A DNA stretch of 64,000 nt from JACJYC01 sp964558465 (GTDB taxonomy: Bacteria > Bacteroidota > Bacteroidia > Chitinophagales > Saprospiraceae). This document shows, in pieces, positions 17,424 to 26,033 of the stretch; the first letter of the stretch is position 1; each line of letters starts with the position of its first letter. The position numbers were made by a program, and so were the translations under genes. Below the pieces are notes generated by a model. The model was not told the DNA's origin, did no database searches, and worked only from the letters and a program-made list of their open reading frames with translations. The stretch lies in assembly GCA_964558465.1 (NCBI GenBank), contig CAZLEF010000002.1, forward strand, positions 62,001 to 126,000, in the 5' to 3' direction.

Positions 17424-19148
17424 TTAACCATCTTTGAAGGTTACCCTGGCAAAACGGTCAAAGGCTTCTTTTACATCCTGAAATTGCCGGTCGTTCACCT
17501 CCAGCGAATCTTTCAGGTTATCTACCAAAACGTAAAAATAGCTGCCGTTTGTCTGATAGCGATAGTAAAAAAGTTTTGAGTTCTGTTCCCGGATCAGTGC
17601 ATTCTGGTCGATAATCAGGGGCGAAAGATTGAGATAAGGATGCAATTCATCTTCGTTTCGCATGAGGATGACCGATTTGCTTTCCGTGTAATTGTCGGCC
17701 ACAAGGATGTCATCCAGGACCCCGATGGCAGCCGTGATCCGGTCGAGAATGACCAGGTTGTGAACATAGGACGGGGGTTTATGACGGATTTTTTGAAGAT
17801 CGATGGATTTGATCGTGGCCAGGGTGTATTTGGCGCAAAATCCCAGGTGCCGGAAAATTTCACAGAGATGGTCTTCCGCCTGTACGCAAAAACTTTCGAT
17901 CTCGTTGGCGGCAATGGTCCCTTCCAGTTCTTTTTTCATCTCTTCCAGAAAAAGATGGGCTTTTTGGAAGGAATCTTCAGCATAAAAGGATTTTTGCAGA
18001 TCGGCGAATTCAGCAACAAACGGCTCGACCTGGTTGGCATTAAAAATTTCGCTGACCGCCCGGATCAAAGGCACATAATTGTAAACCGGCAGTTTTTCCG
18101 GGCTGAGGTTGAAAAAATCCTTGAGTACGGCATTCGGTTCTTCCGGGACCTGGAACTTTTTGGCATTTTCCCTTTCATCCCATAATTGGGACAACATGAT
18201 ATAAGCCAGCATCTCCACGGAGACGGAATACACATTGACGATCTTTTGCAGCCGGTCGGGGCTCACCTCTTCCGAAAGCAACAACTTCCGCAGGTGGGTG
18301 CCAATGGGCGTAGGAAACGAATCGATGACCGCCACCCGGAGATCGCGGATCTTGACTTCCTTGCCTCTTTGCCTGGCTTCACTGGCCATGCTTTTGATGA
18401 TGGAGGAATATTCTTCGATCGCGTTGGCGATGGTCTGGATGATCTTGTCATTGACCGAGCCGCCTTCCTGGTGGCGATAACCCGCGCCGCGGACGATAAA
18501 GGATGCAGCGCTCGTGGTGGGGAGTTTCCAGGTCAGGATCTCGTCCTTGCCCGGTGAAACAAACAAACCCCACGGCAGCTCTTCAAGATTTTCCTTTTCC
18601 GACAAATCAAAACCCCGGTTGATCCCGGCCGCCTGCCCTGTTTTCATCAGGTAGCCTGCGCTGGCCAGTTTGAAGGCTTCTTCTATGGTGTGCTGAGTGG
18701 AAAGGGCCTGGTAAAAAGCGGCGGCAAATTCCTGCGCACTGACATCGCCCACCGGCACACTGGTCGCGATGACCGCAGGCGCCCCCTGTGCGAACAAGTT
18801 CTTTACCTGGTCGAGGGTGGAACAGCCGTTGAGGAAAACCAGTTTCAGGTTTTTTTGAAGACCCAGTAATTGGGCCAGGCCCTGGGCGTCAGCCGCAACG
18901 TCGTTGAGAAAAATTTTAGCGCTGCCTGCATGGCCGCCGTAATGGAAAATACCGATCCGGTCTTTGAATTCGGCCAACCGGTTGATCAGATCTGCACTGG
19001 TAGTGGATGGTTCGCTGAAAAATTGAAAATAGTTCTTATTAGCCAAAGGTAACAGGTGGTCTGTTATGGCCTTGCGCTCTTTATCCAGTAGAGCCAGGTG
19101 GGCATCCTGATCGTTCGCAAAAGCTAAAAATATGACCGGCGCTTCCAT
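17424..19148 (-). CDS. CHAT-domain (caspase-like) protease
   Basis: 574 residues. The N-terminal ~200 residues form a CHAT domain: catalytic His in FHYGGHAGS (H73) and catalytic Cys in VFLNGCST (C109), followed by the family pattern GAPAVIATSVPV and FYQALSTQHTIEEAF. Residues about 215-574 are mostly helical with no family I recognise; they may be a substrate or regulatory region. CHAT proteases are caspase relatives used as effectors in prokaryotic conflict and cell-death systems, often controlled by STAND ATPases. Here the CHAT gene is followed, on the same strand, by a double STAND ATPase and a WD40 protein. Both catalytic residues are intact, so activity is plausible. The target is unknown. 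Confidence 0.88.
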   Translation of the reverse strand: MEAPVIFLAFANDQDAHLALLDKERKAITDHLLPLANKNYFQFFSEPSTTSADLINRLAEFKDRIGIFHYGGHAGSAKIFLNDVAADAQGLAQLLGLQKNLKLVFLNGCSTLDQVKNLFAQGAPAVIATSVPVGDVSAQEFAAAFYQALSTQHTIEEAFKLASAGYLMKTGQAAGINRGFDLSEKENLEELPWGLFVSPGKDEILTWKLPTTSAASFIVRGAGYRHQEGGSVNDKIIQTIANAIEEYSSIIKSMASEARQRGKEVKIRDLRVAVIDSFPTPIGTHLRKLLLSEEVSPDRLQKIVNVYSVSVEMLAYIMLSQLWDERENAKKFQVPEEPNAVLKDFFNLSPEKLPVYNYVPLIRAVSEIFNANQVEPFVAEFADLQKSFYAEDSFQKAHLFLEEMKKELEGTIAANEIESFCVQAEDHLCEIFRHLGFCAKYTLATIKSIDLQKIRHKPPSYVHNLVILDRITAAIGVLDDILVADNYTESKSVILMRNEDELHPYLNLSPLIIDQNALIREQNSKLFYYRYQTNGSYFYVLVDNLKDSLEVNDRQFQDVKEAFDRFARVTFKDG

Positions 19149-19451
19149 TCAGTCGCTGCTGTTGGATTTTTGGGTTTATTGTTAAACAAATTTCCCGGCA
19201 AAATAGTGCATTTGGGAATTAAATTGTTAAAAATTATCATAACTATTTCGGCGCCTGGTCCATAGAACGCTCTGATTAAGTCTCCAAAAGCCCAAAGGGC
19301 TCCCGTGGAGAGCCTCCAAAGGCCCGTAGGAGTCCTTCGGACCTACGGAGCAGTTGGCAGGAATTCTCCATTGGTTGAACGATTCCTGCGGCTGGTTGAA
19401 AAATGGCGTAGGGGGCCGCTGTAAAACTTATTTTTGGGTGAGGCAATTTTT
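19149..19451. other. Spacer with small hairpins
   Basis: It holds the upstream region of the CHAT gene (a TATTTTG near 19213-19219 on the minus strand is one base short of the usual -7 box). It also has several GC-rich hairpin-forming pieces at about 19280-19350 (for example AGCCCAAAGGGCT and GTAGGAGTCCTTCGGACCTAC). No gene is seen. Confidence 0.4.
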
Positions 19452-19603
19452 AATTGATACGATTGGTTCGATTGATACGATTGATACGATTGATACGATT
19501 GATACGATTGGTTCGATTGGTTCGATTGGTTCGATTGGTACAATTCCTCAGATCAACAAATCAACAAATCAACAAATCAACAAATCAACAAATCAACGTC
19601 CCG
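19452..19603. repeat. Two adjacent tandem arrays, 9-bp and 8-bp units
   Basis: About ten copies of GATTGATAC or GATTGGTTC (19456-19545) are followed by about six copies of an 8-mer (ATCAACAA, 19553-19600). The 8-mer array occurs again at about 23532-23553 and 25953-25976. The array lies 30-180 bp before the histidine-kinase start and is open in its frame, so it can mimic an N-terminal extension. Confidence 0.9.
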
Positions 19604-19630
19604 TGGCCAATCAATCAAATTAAAAAAAAA

Positions 19631-20638
19631 ATGCGCAACACCATTGGCTTGCATCTGCTGGTCTGGCTGGCGGCTACACTGGTTCACGCCGGGTTGTTCA
19701 GCCGCTTTATGCCGTTTGGTTTCAGCCTCGTTCGCGCATTCGGGAACATGGCATCGATGGCCGTCATTTTTTATCTGAATCTGTACCTGGTCAACCGGTT
19801 TATTGAACACAAACGGTACCTGGCCTATCTGGCGGCCGTAGCAGCGGTCATCCTGGTCATGGTAGGAGTCCGGGTCCGGTTCAACCTGCTTTTCCCATCC
19901 ATTCCGATGTCCGACTGGATCAAAGGCGACCCGGTGGTCAACTGGCGGGTAGGCGCCCTGGCGACTAATGCCGGCATCCTCATGATCAGCGCTATTTACC
20001 AACTGATCCTGAACCGGAACGAGGAAACGCGCCGTCGTCTGAAACTTCAGGCCGGCGAACAGGAAGCGCAACTGCAATTTCTGAAGGCCCAGATCAATCC
20101 CCATTTCCTGTTCAACACCCTGAATAATATCTACTCCCTTGCTGTGGTCCGTTCGGAAAAAACCGCAGGCATGGTCCTCCGCCTTTCCAACCTGCTGCGT
20201 TATGTGATCTACGACGGCCAGGCGGAGAAACTGCCCCTCGACAAGGAAGCAGCCCAGATCCGGGAATTCATCGAATTGTTTCAGATGCGCAGCGAAGCCC
20301 CGCTGGATATCCGGTTTGAAGTCCGGGGAAATACCGGTAACCTTCAACTCGAACCCATGATCCTGATCCCCCTTGTTGAAAACTGTTTCAAACACTGCGA
20401 TTTTGAGCACAACCCCGGCGCATTCGTCCACCTGATCCTGGAAACGGACGGCAGCCGGATCCGATTTTTTGCCCGGAATTCGAAGGACGACCACAACCAG
20501 CAAAAGGACCCGCAAAGCGGGGTCGGCCTGGCCAATATCCGGCAGAGGCTTCAGCTGAAGTACCCGAACAGGTTTGCCATGAATATCCGGCAGGAAGACC
20601 GGGTCTTTGAGGTGGATCTGGTGATTGATGGAGGGTGA
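19631..20638 (+). CDS. LytS/YehU-type sensor histidine kinase
   Basis: 335 residues. The N-terminal ~135 residues carry four predicted membrane helices. Then a short coiled coil (LQAGEQEAQLQFLKAQ) leads into the His_kinase domain, with phosphoacceptor His in QINPHFLFNTLNNIY and an ATP-binding region (PLVENCFKHC as N box, then SGVGLANIRQRL). This family normally signals to LytTR response regulators; none is adjacent, so the partner is elsewhere. The frame stays open for 59 codons upstream, but that part is encoded by tandem repeats (poly IRLIRL) and is rejected; ATG at 19631 starts the first membrane helix. Confidence 0.88.
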   Translation: MRNTIGLHLLVWLAATLVHAGLFSRFMPFGFSLVRAFGNMASMAVIFYLNLYLVNRFIEHKRYLAYLAAVAAVILVMVGVRVRFNLLFPSIPMSDWIKGDPVVNWRVGALATNAGILMISAIYQLILNRNEETRRRLKLQAGEQEAQLQFLKAQINPHFLFNTLNNIYSLAVVRSEKTAGMVLRLSNLLRYVIYDGQAEKLPLDKEAAQIREFIELFQMRSEAPLDIRFEVRGNTGNLQLEPMILIPLVENCFKHCDFEHNPGAFVHLILETDGSRIRFFARNSKDDHNQQKDPQSGVGLANIRQRLQLKYPNRFAMNIRQEDRVFEVDLVIDGG

Positions 20639-20676
20639 CGGGGTGACGGGGAGACGGGGAGACGGGGTGAAAAGGA
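20639..20676. repeat. Short GACGGGG tandem repeat
   Basis: Imperfect 8-9-bp units (GACGGGGTGACGGGGAGACGGGG) begin right after the kinase stop codon. Confidence 0.7.
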
Positions 20677-20771
20677 AACTGAGCGCATCGACTGGGTTCA
20701 GCATGAACAAAGACGGACGGAAGAAAGGATTCAAATCCTCCCCAAAGGCGCCCCTTTGGACTTAAACAGAG

Positions 20772-21737
20772 CTAAATTGCAGCCGCTCTTCTCAGCCGGT
20801 CGTTGATGGCTGCGCCAAGGCCGGCTTCCGGTAAAAATTCGGCAATTATGAGGTCGATATTTTGTGAATCAAGGTAGCGCAGACCGGAGAACAGGTTGCG
20901 CGTCGCTTCTTTCAGATCCCGGGTAGGGGAGAGGGTGATCTGGTAATCCGGTGGAATGCCGGGATAGGTGGCACTAAAGGAGAGGATGCCGATTCTTTTG
21001 CCGTGGTTTTTATCCAGCAGATCAGGAATAGGGCCGATAACTAGCGGAATACGGGGCGCATAATGGCTTTTCAACATGCCCGGCGCCAGCGGATTGGAAC
21101 TGGAGTACGGCTGGATCGAGATTTTTCCGATGATTTGCTCGACCTCTTCCGCCGGCACGCCCCCCTTCCGGTACAAAGTGGGTTGCCCGGTCTCATCCCA
21201 GCCGATGATCGTGCTTTCAATCCCGATCGTGCACGGGCCGCCGTCCAGAATATAGGGGATCTTGTCGCCCAGTTGCCGGGCAACGTGTTCGGCCGTAGTG
21301 GGACTGATATACCCGAATGGATTGGCGCTCGGAGCTGCCAGCGGGAATTCCAGGCCTGCCAATAGATCTTGGGTAAGGGGGTGATCCGGCGACCGGACCG
21401 CCACCAGCGGAGAACCCGAAGTGGTCAGATCGGGAATGACCGCTTTTTTGGGCAGCAGCAGGGTCAGCGGACCGGGCATGAAAGCGTCGGCGAGTTGCCT
21501 CGCTTGCTCCGGGAACGCCGTCACCCAATCTCCGATCCGTTCAACAGGATATACATGGATGATCAGCGGGTCGAAAGCTGGCCGGTTCTTGACCGAAAAA
21601 ATTTCGGCGACTGCATTTTCACTCAGGGCGTTGCCGGCCAGACCGTAAACCGTCTCCGTGGGCACGGCCACCAATTGTTCGCGCCGGAGCAGTTCCCTGG
21701 CTTTTTCGATATCCGTACCGATTTCGGCATTTTTCAT
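20772..21737 (-). CDS. tsaC: L-threonylcarbamoyladenylate synthase, Sua5 type
   Basis: Makes threonylcarbamoyl-AMP from threonine, bicarbonate and ATP for the t6A37 modification of ANN-decoding tRNAs. 321 residues, i.e. the long Sua5 form: the YrdC domain (about 8-190; motifs VPTETVYGLAGNA, KNRPAFDPLIIHV, MPGPLTLLL, SANPFG) plus a C-terminal Sua5 domain after the linker APGMLKSHYAPRIPL. A -7 promoter box lies only five bases before the ATG, so the mRNA may be leaderless. Confidence 0.93.
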   Translation of the reverse strand: MKNAEIGTDIEKARELLRREQLVAVPTETVYGLAGNALSENAVAEIFSVKNRPAFDPLIIHVYPVERIGDWVTAFPEQARQLADAFMPGPLTLLLPKKAVIPDLTTSGSPLVAVRSPDHPLTQDLLAGLEFPLAAPSANPFGYISPTTAEHVARQLGDKIPYILDGGPCTIGIESTIIGWDETGQPTLYRKGGVPAEEVEQIIGKISIQPYSSSNPLAPGMLKSHYAPRIPLVIGPIPDLLDKNHGKRIGILSFSATYPGIPPDYQITLSPTRDLKEATRNLFSGLRYLDSQNIDLIIAEFLPEAGLGAAINDRLRRAAAI

Positions 21738-21741
21738 GGGG

Positions 21742-21749
21742 CAAAGGTA
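21742..21749 (-). promoter_or_regulatory. -7 box directly before the Sua5 gene
   Basis: TACCTTTG on the minus strand matches TAnnTTTG. The start codon at 21737 follows after four bases, so transcription should begin at or beside the ATG. No clear TTTG is seen at the -33 position. Confidence 0.5.
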
Positions 21750-21841
21750 AGCGTGCAGGCTGGATTTGTGTTAATTAGTTGGATCCAAAGGGGCCCTAAG
21801 GGAGAGCCGGTGATGGATATGCGAAGCCTGCCCGGAACGAA

Positions 21842-22037
21842 GGAAGACAAACTTGGGAACGTTTCATTTAACCGCCCAAAAATCTTTATGGCAAACAGGA
21901 TGGCTTCGCATCCTGTAGTGGCTTGATTTTTTCCACCACATAAGATACATAAGATCACATAGAATCATTCCGGTTCGCCATTGGCGATCCGGAATGGTTA
22001 ACTTATGTTTTCTATGTATCTTATGTGGTGAAAAAAA
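21842..22037 (-). repeat. Structured dispersed repeat, copy A
   Basis: A perfect 18-bp inverted pair CACCACATAAGATACATA (21934-21951 with 22013-22030) encloses an inner hairpin (ATTCCGG 21967-21973 with CCGGAAT 21989-21995). Beside it lie a second hairpin AGGATGGCTTCGCATCCT (21897-21914) and a further conserved tail to about 21842. The reverse complement aligns without gaps to copy B at 31449-31644 over at least 100 bp. It fills most of the 491-bp spacer between the Sua5 and MFS genes, where no gene is seen. Confidence 0.85.
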
Positions 22038-22228
22038 ATGTGTTTAATATTTATGTTGTTATCAAAAACTTAGAAGGAGTTAGACAAAAATCCGATGTTG
22101 CATCGATTCCTCCCCGAAGGGGTCCTTTGGACGATTCCTCTGATTTACAATCCGGGGTCAAGGGTACGTATTTCTGCGGTTAAACAATTTCAAAACTGCC
22201 AACTGCGGACTGAAGACTGAAGCCTGGA

Positions 22229-23440
22229 TCACCGAGCCAAAACCGCCTGCCGGCCGCGGCCCACCCATAGGATACCTGCGGCGCTGACCAGGCCGAGGCC
22301 GCCGCAGATCAGCCAAAGCGGAATGAACCCGAATTGAGCGGCAATACCCATAGAGGCTGTCGGGCCCAAAATAAGGGCTACTGCATACGACATCGTATAA
22401 ATGCCCATATACTGGCCCCGGCGGCTGGGGTGAGCCAGGTCGGCGGCATAGGCGGAAGCAAAGGGCATGCAAAGCATTTCGCCGATGGTCAGGAAGATCA
22501 TGAACAAAAAGGGTGTGAGCGCCCAATAGCTCAGTCCGCCCAATACCAGAAAGGCGATCCCGTAGAACAAGGTGCCCAGGGAAATGATCGCCAGCCTTGC
22601 GAGCCGTCCTTCGATCAGGTAGGTCATCGGCATTTCCAGCAAAACGATCATCAACCCGTTGAGGGTAGTCAGGGCCCCGATGCCGGCCTCGGAAAAGCCG
22701 TATTCCTGTTTCCAGAAAATGGGCAGTGTGTTCATGAATTGCATGAAAGCCAGGGCGCCCAGCGTGATGAACAGGATGAATTTGAGGTAATGCCCGTCCT
22801 TCCAGGGGGAGAGGCCCCTTTCCTCCTCGAGTTCAGAGGGTTTCGCTGTTTTTTTCGGCCGGATGCTGAGGCGGAAAATCAGGGCAGCGCCGAAACAAGT
22901 AGCGGCGTCGGCTACAAAAAGCCATTTGAAACCGATGGCATGCGCCAAAAAACCACCCATGATCGGCCCGGCGGCAAAACCCAGGTTGACGGCCAGTCGC
23001 ACCAGGGCAAAAGCCCGCGACCGGTTTTCAGGCCGGCTGTGAAACGCGATTGCGGTCTGGTTGGCCGGGCGGAAGGCATCGGCTATCGCGCTCAGCAAAA
23101 AAACAGCGGCGCACATCGCGGCTACACCATCTATGAACATCAGACCCAGAAAACAAAACCCGCCGAGCAGCAATGACCAGAACTGGACCGGGTAATAGCC
23201 GATCCGGTCGGTCAGTTTACCGCCGATAAAAGCGCCCAGAACCGACCCCAGGCCAAAACTGCTCATTACCCAACCCGCCTGTTCGAGCCGAAAGCCTTTT
23301 TCGCCGGTCAGGTAGATCGTCATGAATGGTATGACCATGGTACCGGCCCGGTTGATGAACATGACCAGAGACAATAACCAGATGTCGCGGGATAGTCCGG
23401 AAAAAGAATGACGGTACAGGCGTATTGCGGGCGTTAACAT
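22229..23440 (-). CDS. MFS transporter
   Basis: 403 residues with about 12 hydrophobic helices in two halves of six, joined by a charged cytoplasmic loop (RPKKTAKPSELEEERG, about 195-210). The loop 2-3 MFS signature is present as GGKLTDRIGYYP (about 74-85), and PANQTAIAF sits in the helix 4-5 region. It looks like the MdtH-like drug/sugar exporter branch of the superfamily. The substrate cannot be read from sequence. It stands alone between two repeat-rich spacers. Confidence 0.85.
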   Translation of the reverse strand: MLTPAIRLYRHSFSGLSRDIWLLSLVMFINRAGTMVIPFMTIYLTGEKGFRLEQAGWVMSSFGLGSVLGAFIGGKLTDRIGYYPVQFWSLLLGGFCFLGLMFIDGVAAMCAAVFLLSAIADAFRPANQTAIAFHSRPENRSRAFALVRLAVNLGFAAGPIMGGFLAHAIGFKWLFVADAATCFGAALIFRLSIRPKKTAKPSELEEERGLSPWKDGHYLKFILFITLGALAFMQFMNTLPIFWKQEYGFSEAGIGALTTLNGLMIVLLEMPMTYLIEGRLARLAIISLGTLFYGIAFLVLGGLSYWALTPFLFMIFLTIGEMLCMPFASAYAADLAHPSRRGQYMGIYTMSYAVALILGPTASMGIAAQFGFIPLWLICGGLGLVSAAGILWVGRGRQAVLAR

Positions 23441-23846
23441 GTGAACGGGTGTTATTTTAGAATAATGTTTTGTTTGGGGTTGTTTGGGGTTGTTTGGGAT
23501 TGTTTGGGGTTGTTTGGATTCGAATCAACGCATCAACAAATCAACAAATCAACAATTCCTCGCATCCTCCGCCCACCGTTCGTGCCTCACGCCGGCGGAT
23601 AAATCCTTCAGCCGCCGGAGCCACGCCCTGAAGCGTTACGAGGGAGGGCAGTGTTTTATGGATTTCCCGAAGGGATGGCTATGCCACAGTGTTTCACGGT
23701 TTAAGGAAAAGCTATGAAACCATGAAACCATGTAGCCATGAAACCATGTAGCCATGAAACCATTCGCCCCCCTGAACGGTTCCCATGAATACGTTATTTT
23801 TTAATTAAACTTTAAAATATTCAATACTACGAAAGGGCATATTCCG
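23441..23846. repeat. Repeat-rich spacer upstream of typA
   Basis: Contains in order: TGTTTGGGGT units (10-bp period, 23469-23517), the ATCAACAA array (about 23532-23553), a GC-rich imperfect palindromic stretch (23563-23650), a 35-bp sequence found again at 48915-48949, and alternating CCATGAAA/CCATGTAG units (about 23712-23762). No gene is seen. Confidence 0.8.
23663..23697. repeat. 35-bp exact dispersed repeat, copy 1
   Basis: Identical over 35 bases to 48915-48949; both are followed by sequence ending in CCATGAAACC. Confidence 0.9.
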
Positions 23847-23854
23847 TACCTTTG
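23847..23854 (+). promoter_or_regulatory. -7 box of typA
   Basis: TACCTTTG matches TAnnTTTG and is followed by C, as is common in this phylum. No clear TTTG is seen 19-20 bp upstream. The leader to the ATG at 23959 would be about 100 nt. Confidence 0.5.
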
Positions 23855-23958
23855 CGCCTTCTTAGGAAAAGCGAAATCGGAATTTTGTTAATAGTTGAAA
23901 ATCAGTTAATTATTCAAAACCGCCGAATTTGCAAATTTTGTTTTTGGAATAAATTTTT

Positions 23959-25776
23959 ATGGAAAATAAAATCAGGAATGTTGCCATTATTGCACACGTC
24001 GACCACGGTAAAACGACCCTGGTGGACAAGATGCTCATGGCCGGAAAATTATTCAAAGACCACGAAAAACCGGGAGAACTCATCCTTGACAACAACGACC
24101 TGGAGCGGGAAAGGGGCATTACGATCCTTTCCAAAAACGTATCCATCCGTTACAAGGATGTAAAGATCAATATCATTGACACCCCTGGCCACAGCGATTT
24201 TGGCGGCGAAGTAGAACGTGTGCTGAACATGGCGGACGGCGTATTGCTGCTCGTAGACGCTTTCGAAGGCCCCATGCCGCAGACGCGTTTCGTTTTGCAA
24301 AAGGCTTTGCAACTGGGGCTGAAACCGATTTTGGTGGTCAACAAGGTGGACAAGGAAAACTGCCGCCCGGATGAAGTGCATGAAGCGGTTTTTGACCTGA
24401 TGTTCAGCCTCGACGCTACGGAAGATCAACTTGATTTTCCGACTATTTTCGGCACGGCCAAACACGGCTGGATGAGTGCTGACTGGAAAAAGCCCACCAC
24501 GGATATCACCCCGCTTCTGGACGCCATCCTCGAGCATATCCCGCCGCCCAAGGTGACTGTGGGCAATGCGCAGATGCTGGTGACTTCCCTGGATTACAGC
24601 AATTATATCGGGCGGATCGCAATCGGACGCCTCAACCGCGGCAAGTTTACTTCCAACCAGCCGGTTGCATTAGTCAAAAAGGACGGTTCCATCCTGCGCA
24701 GCAGGATCAAAAACCTGTTCGTTTATGAAGGTTTCGGTCGTAAGGAGGCCGATATCGTTGAGGCAGGAGATATCTGCGCCATCTTCGGGGTGGAAGGGTT
24801 TGATATCGGCGATACCATTGCCGACGCGGAATTGCCCGAGGCCCTGCCGGCGATTGCGGTGGACGAGCCGACCATGAGTATGGTCTTCACCATCAACGAT
24901 TCCCCGTTTTTTGGTCAGGAAGGCAAATTTGTCACTTCCCGCCACCTGAAGGACCGCCTGGAAAAAGAACTGGAAAAGAACCTCGCCCTCCGGGTGGAAG
25001 AAACGGGTACGGCCGACGCCTACCGCGTGTTCGGCCGGGGCGTATTGCACCTTTCCGTATTGATCGAAACCATGCGCCGCGAAGGGTACGAATTGCAGAT
25101 CGGGCAGCCCCAGGTCATCACCAAACGCATCAACGGCGAGTTGCATGAACCCGTAGAAGAACTGACGATCGACCTGCCGGAAAACCAGGCCGGCACCGCC
25201 ATTGATATGGTCACCCGGCGGAAGGGCATGATGCTGGCGATGGAACCCAAGGGCGACCGGATCCAGCTCAGATTTGAAATCCCCTCCAGAGGCCTGATCG
25301 GCCTTCGGAGCAATATGCTGACGGCTACGGCGGGTGAAGCGGTCATGAACCATCGCTTTCTGGAATTCCAGCCCCATAAAGGCGACATTCCGGGGCGGAT
25401 CAACGGCTCCCTGATCTGTATGGAAAATGGCAAGGCCATTCCTTATGCTATCAATAACCTGCAGGACCGGGGCCGGTTTTTTGTGCCGCCTACCGAGGAG
25501 ATCTATGAAGGCCAGGTGGTGGGTGAAAACAGCCGACCCGGCGATTTGGTCGTCAACCTGACAAAAACCAAAAAACTCACCAATATGCGCGCCTCCGGCT
25601 CCGATGATAAACTTCGCCTGGTGCCGCCCAAACGCTTCACCCTGGAAGAAGCCCTGGAATATATCCAGGCGGATGAATATGTCGAAGTGACCCCGCAGTC
25701 GATCCGGTTGCGCAAGATCCTCTTGAAGGAACACGAACGGAAACGCTCCCGCAACCAGTCGATGGCGGATGTGTGA
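23959..25776 (+). CDS. typA: Translational GTPase TypA/BipA
   Basis: A ribosome-binding GTPase of the EF-G superfamily, 605 residues, full length. G motifs: AHVDHGKTTL (G1), RGIT (G2), DTPGHSDFGG (G3), NKVDK (G4). Domains II, III and V follow, then the TypA-specific C-terminal domain (QDRGRFFVPPTEEIYEG, VGENSRPGDL). It assists 50S assembly and translation under stress. ATG at 23959 starts directly before the first beta strand. It is probably a single-gene transcript ending at the terminator at 25995. Confidence 0.97.
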   Translation: MENKIRNVAIIAHVDHGKTTLVDKMLMAGKLFKDHEKPGELILDNNDLERERGITILSKNVSIRYKDVKINIIDTPGHSDFGGEVERVLNMADGVLLLVDAFEGPMPQTRFVLQKALQLGLKPILVVNKVDKENCRPDEVHEAVFDLMFSLDATEDQLDFPTIFGTAKHGWMSADWKKPTTDITPLLDAILEHIPPPKVTVGNAQMLVTSLDYSNYIGRIAIGRLNRGKFTSNQPVALVKKDGSILRSRIKNLFVYEGFGRKEADIVEAGDICAIFGVEGFDIGDTIADAELPEALPAIAVDEPTMSMVFTINDSPFFGQEGKFVTSRHLKDRLEKELEKNLALRVEETGTADAYRVFGRGVLHLSVLIETMRREGYELQIGQPQVITKRINGELHEPVEELTIDLPENQAGTAIDMVTRRKGMMLAMEPKGDRIQLRFEIPSRGLIGLRSNMLTATAGEAVMNHRFLEFQPHKGDIPGRINGSLICMENGKAIPYAINNLQDRGRFFVPPTEEIYEGQVVGENSRPGDLVVNLTKTKKLTNMRASGSDDKLRLVPPKRFTLEEALEYIQADEYVEVTPQSIRLRKILLKEHERKRSRNQSMADV

Positions 25777-25777
25777 G

Positions 25778-25978
25778 TGCTTCGACTACGCTCAGCATGA
25801 GAGGGTGAGAGAGGTGAGAGGGTGAGAGCCCCACGCCGCGGCGTGGCTGAAGCTACGTCGGGTGAGAGTGCTTCGGCCTCCGGACGACGAAGTCGCCTAT
25901 TGCAGACGGAGTCGGCTGCGCTCAGCATGTAGTTGGGAGAACCGAATCCTCGAATCAACAAATCAACAAATCAACATC
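25778..25978. repeat. GAGAGGGT-type and ATCAACAA repeats downstream of typA
   Basis: GTGAGAG units and two pieces resembling CTTCGACTACGCTCAGCATG (25779-25798 and about 25910-25930) surround GC-rich palindromic bits. A short ATCAACAA array follows at 25953-25976. Confidence 0.7.
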
Positions 25979-25994
25979 AGAGGGTGAGAGAAAC

Positions 25995-26033
25995 AAAAAA
26001 CCCTGGGGTTCAGAACGGACTTCGGGGTTTTTT
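25995..26033 (+). terminator. Intrinsic terminator downstream of typA
   Basis: A long stem with several G-T pairs (AAAAAACCC... with ...GGGTTTTTT), loop AGAAC, ending in six T residues at 26028-26033. The A run on the other side could let it work in both directions. Confidence 0.75.

Noticed and set aside
19454..19630. 59-codon N-terminal extension of the histidine kinase
   Set aside because: The extension is encoded by 9-bp and 8-bp tandem repeats (IRLIRL-type peptide); ATG at 19631 begins a normal membrane helix.
21734..21958. Two similar short peptides (with GCEAIL) at 21734-21958 and 31488-31676
   Set aside because: The likeness comes from the shared dispersed DNA element; hairpins explain the conservation better than coding.
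23484..23717. 77-codon open frame upstream of typA
   Set aside because: It is composed of tandem and dispersed repeats and has no protein features.
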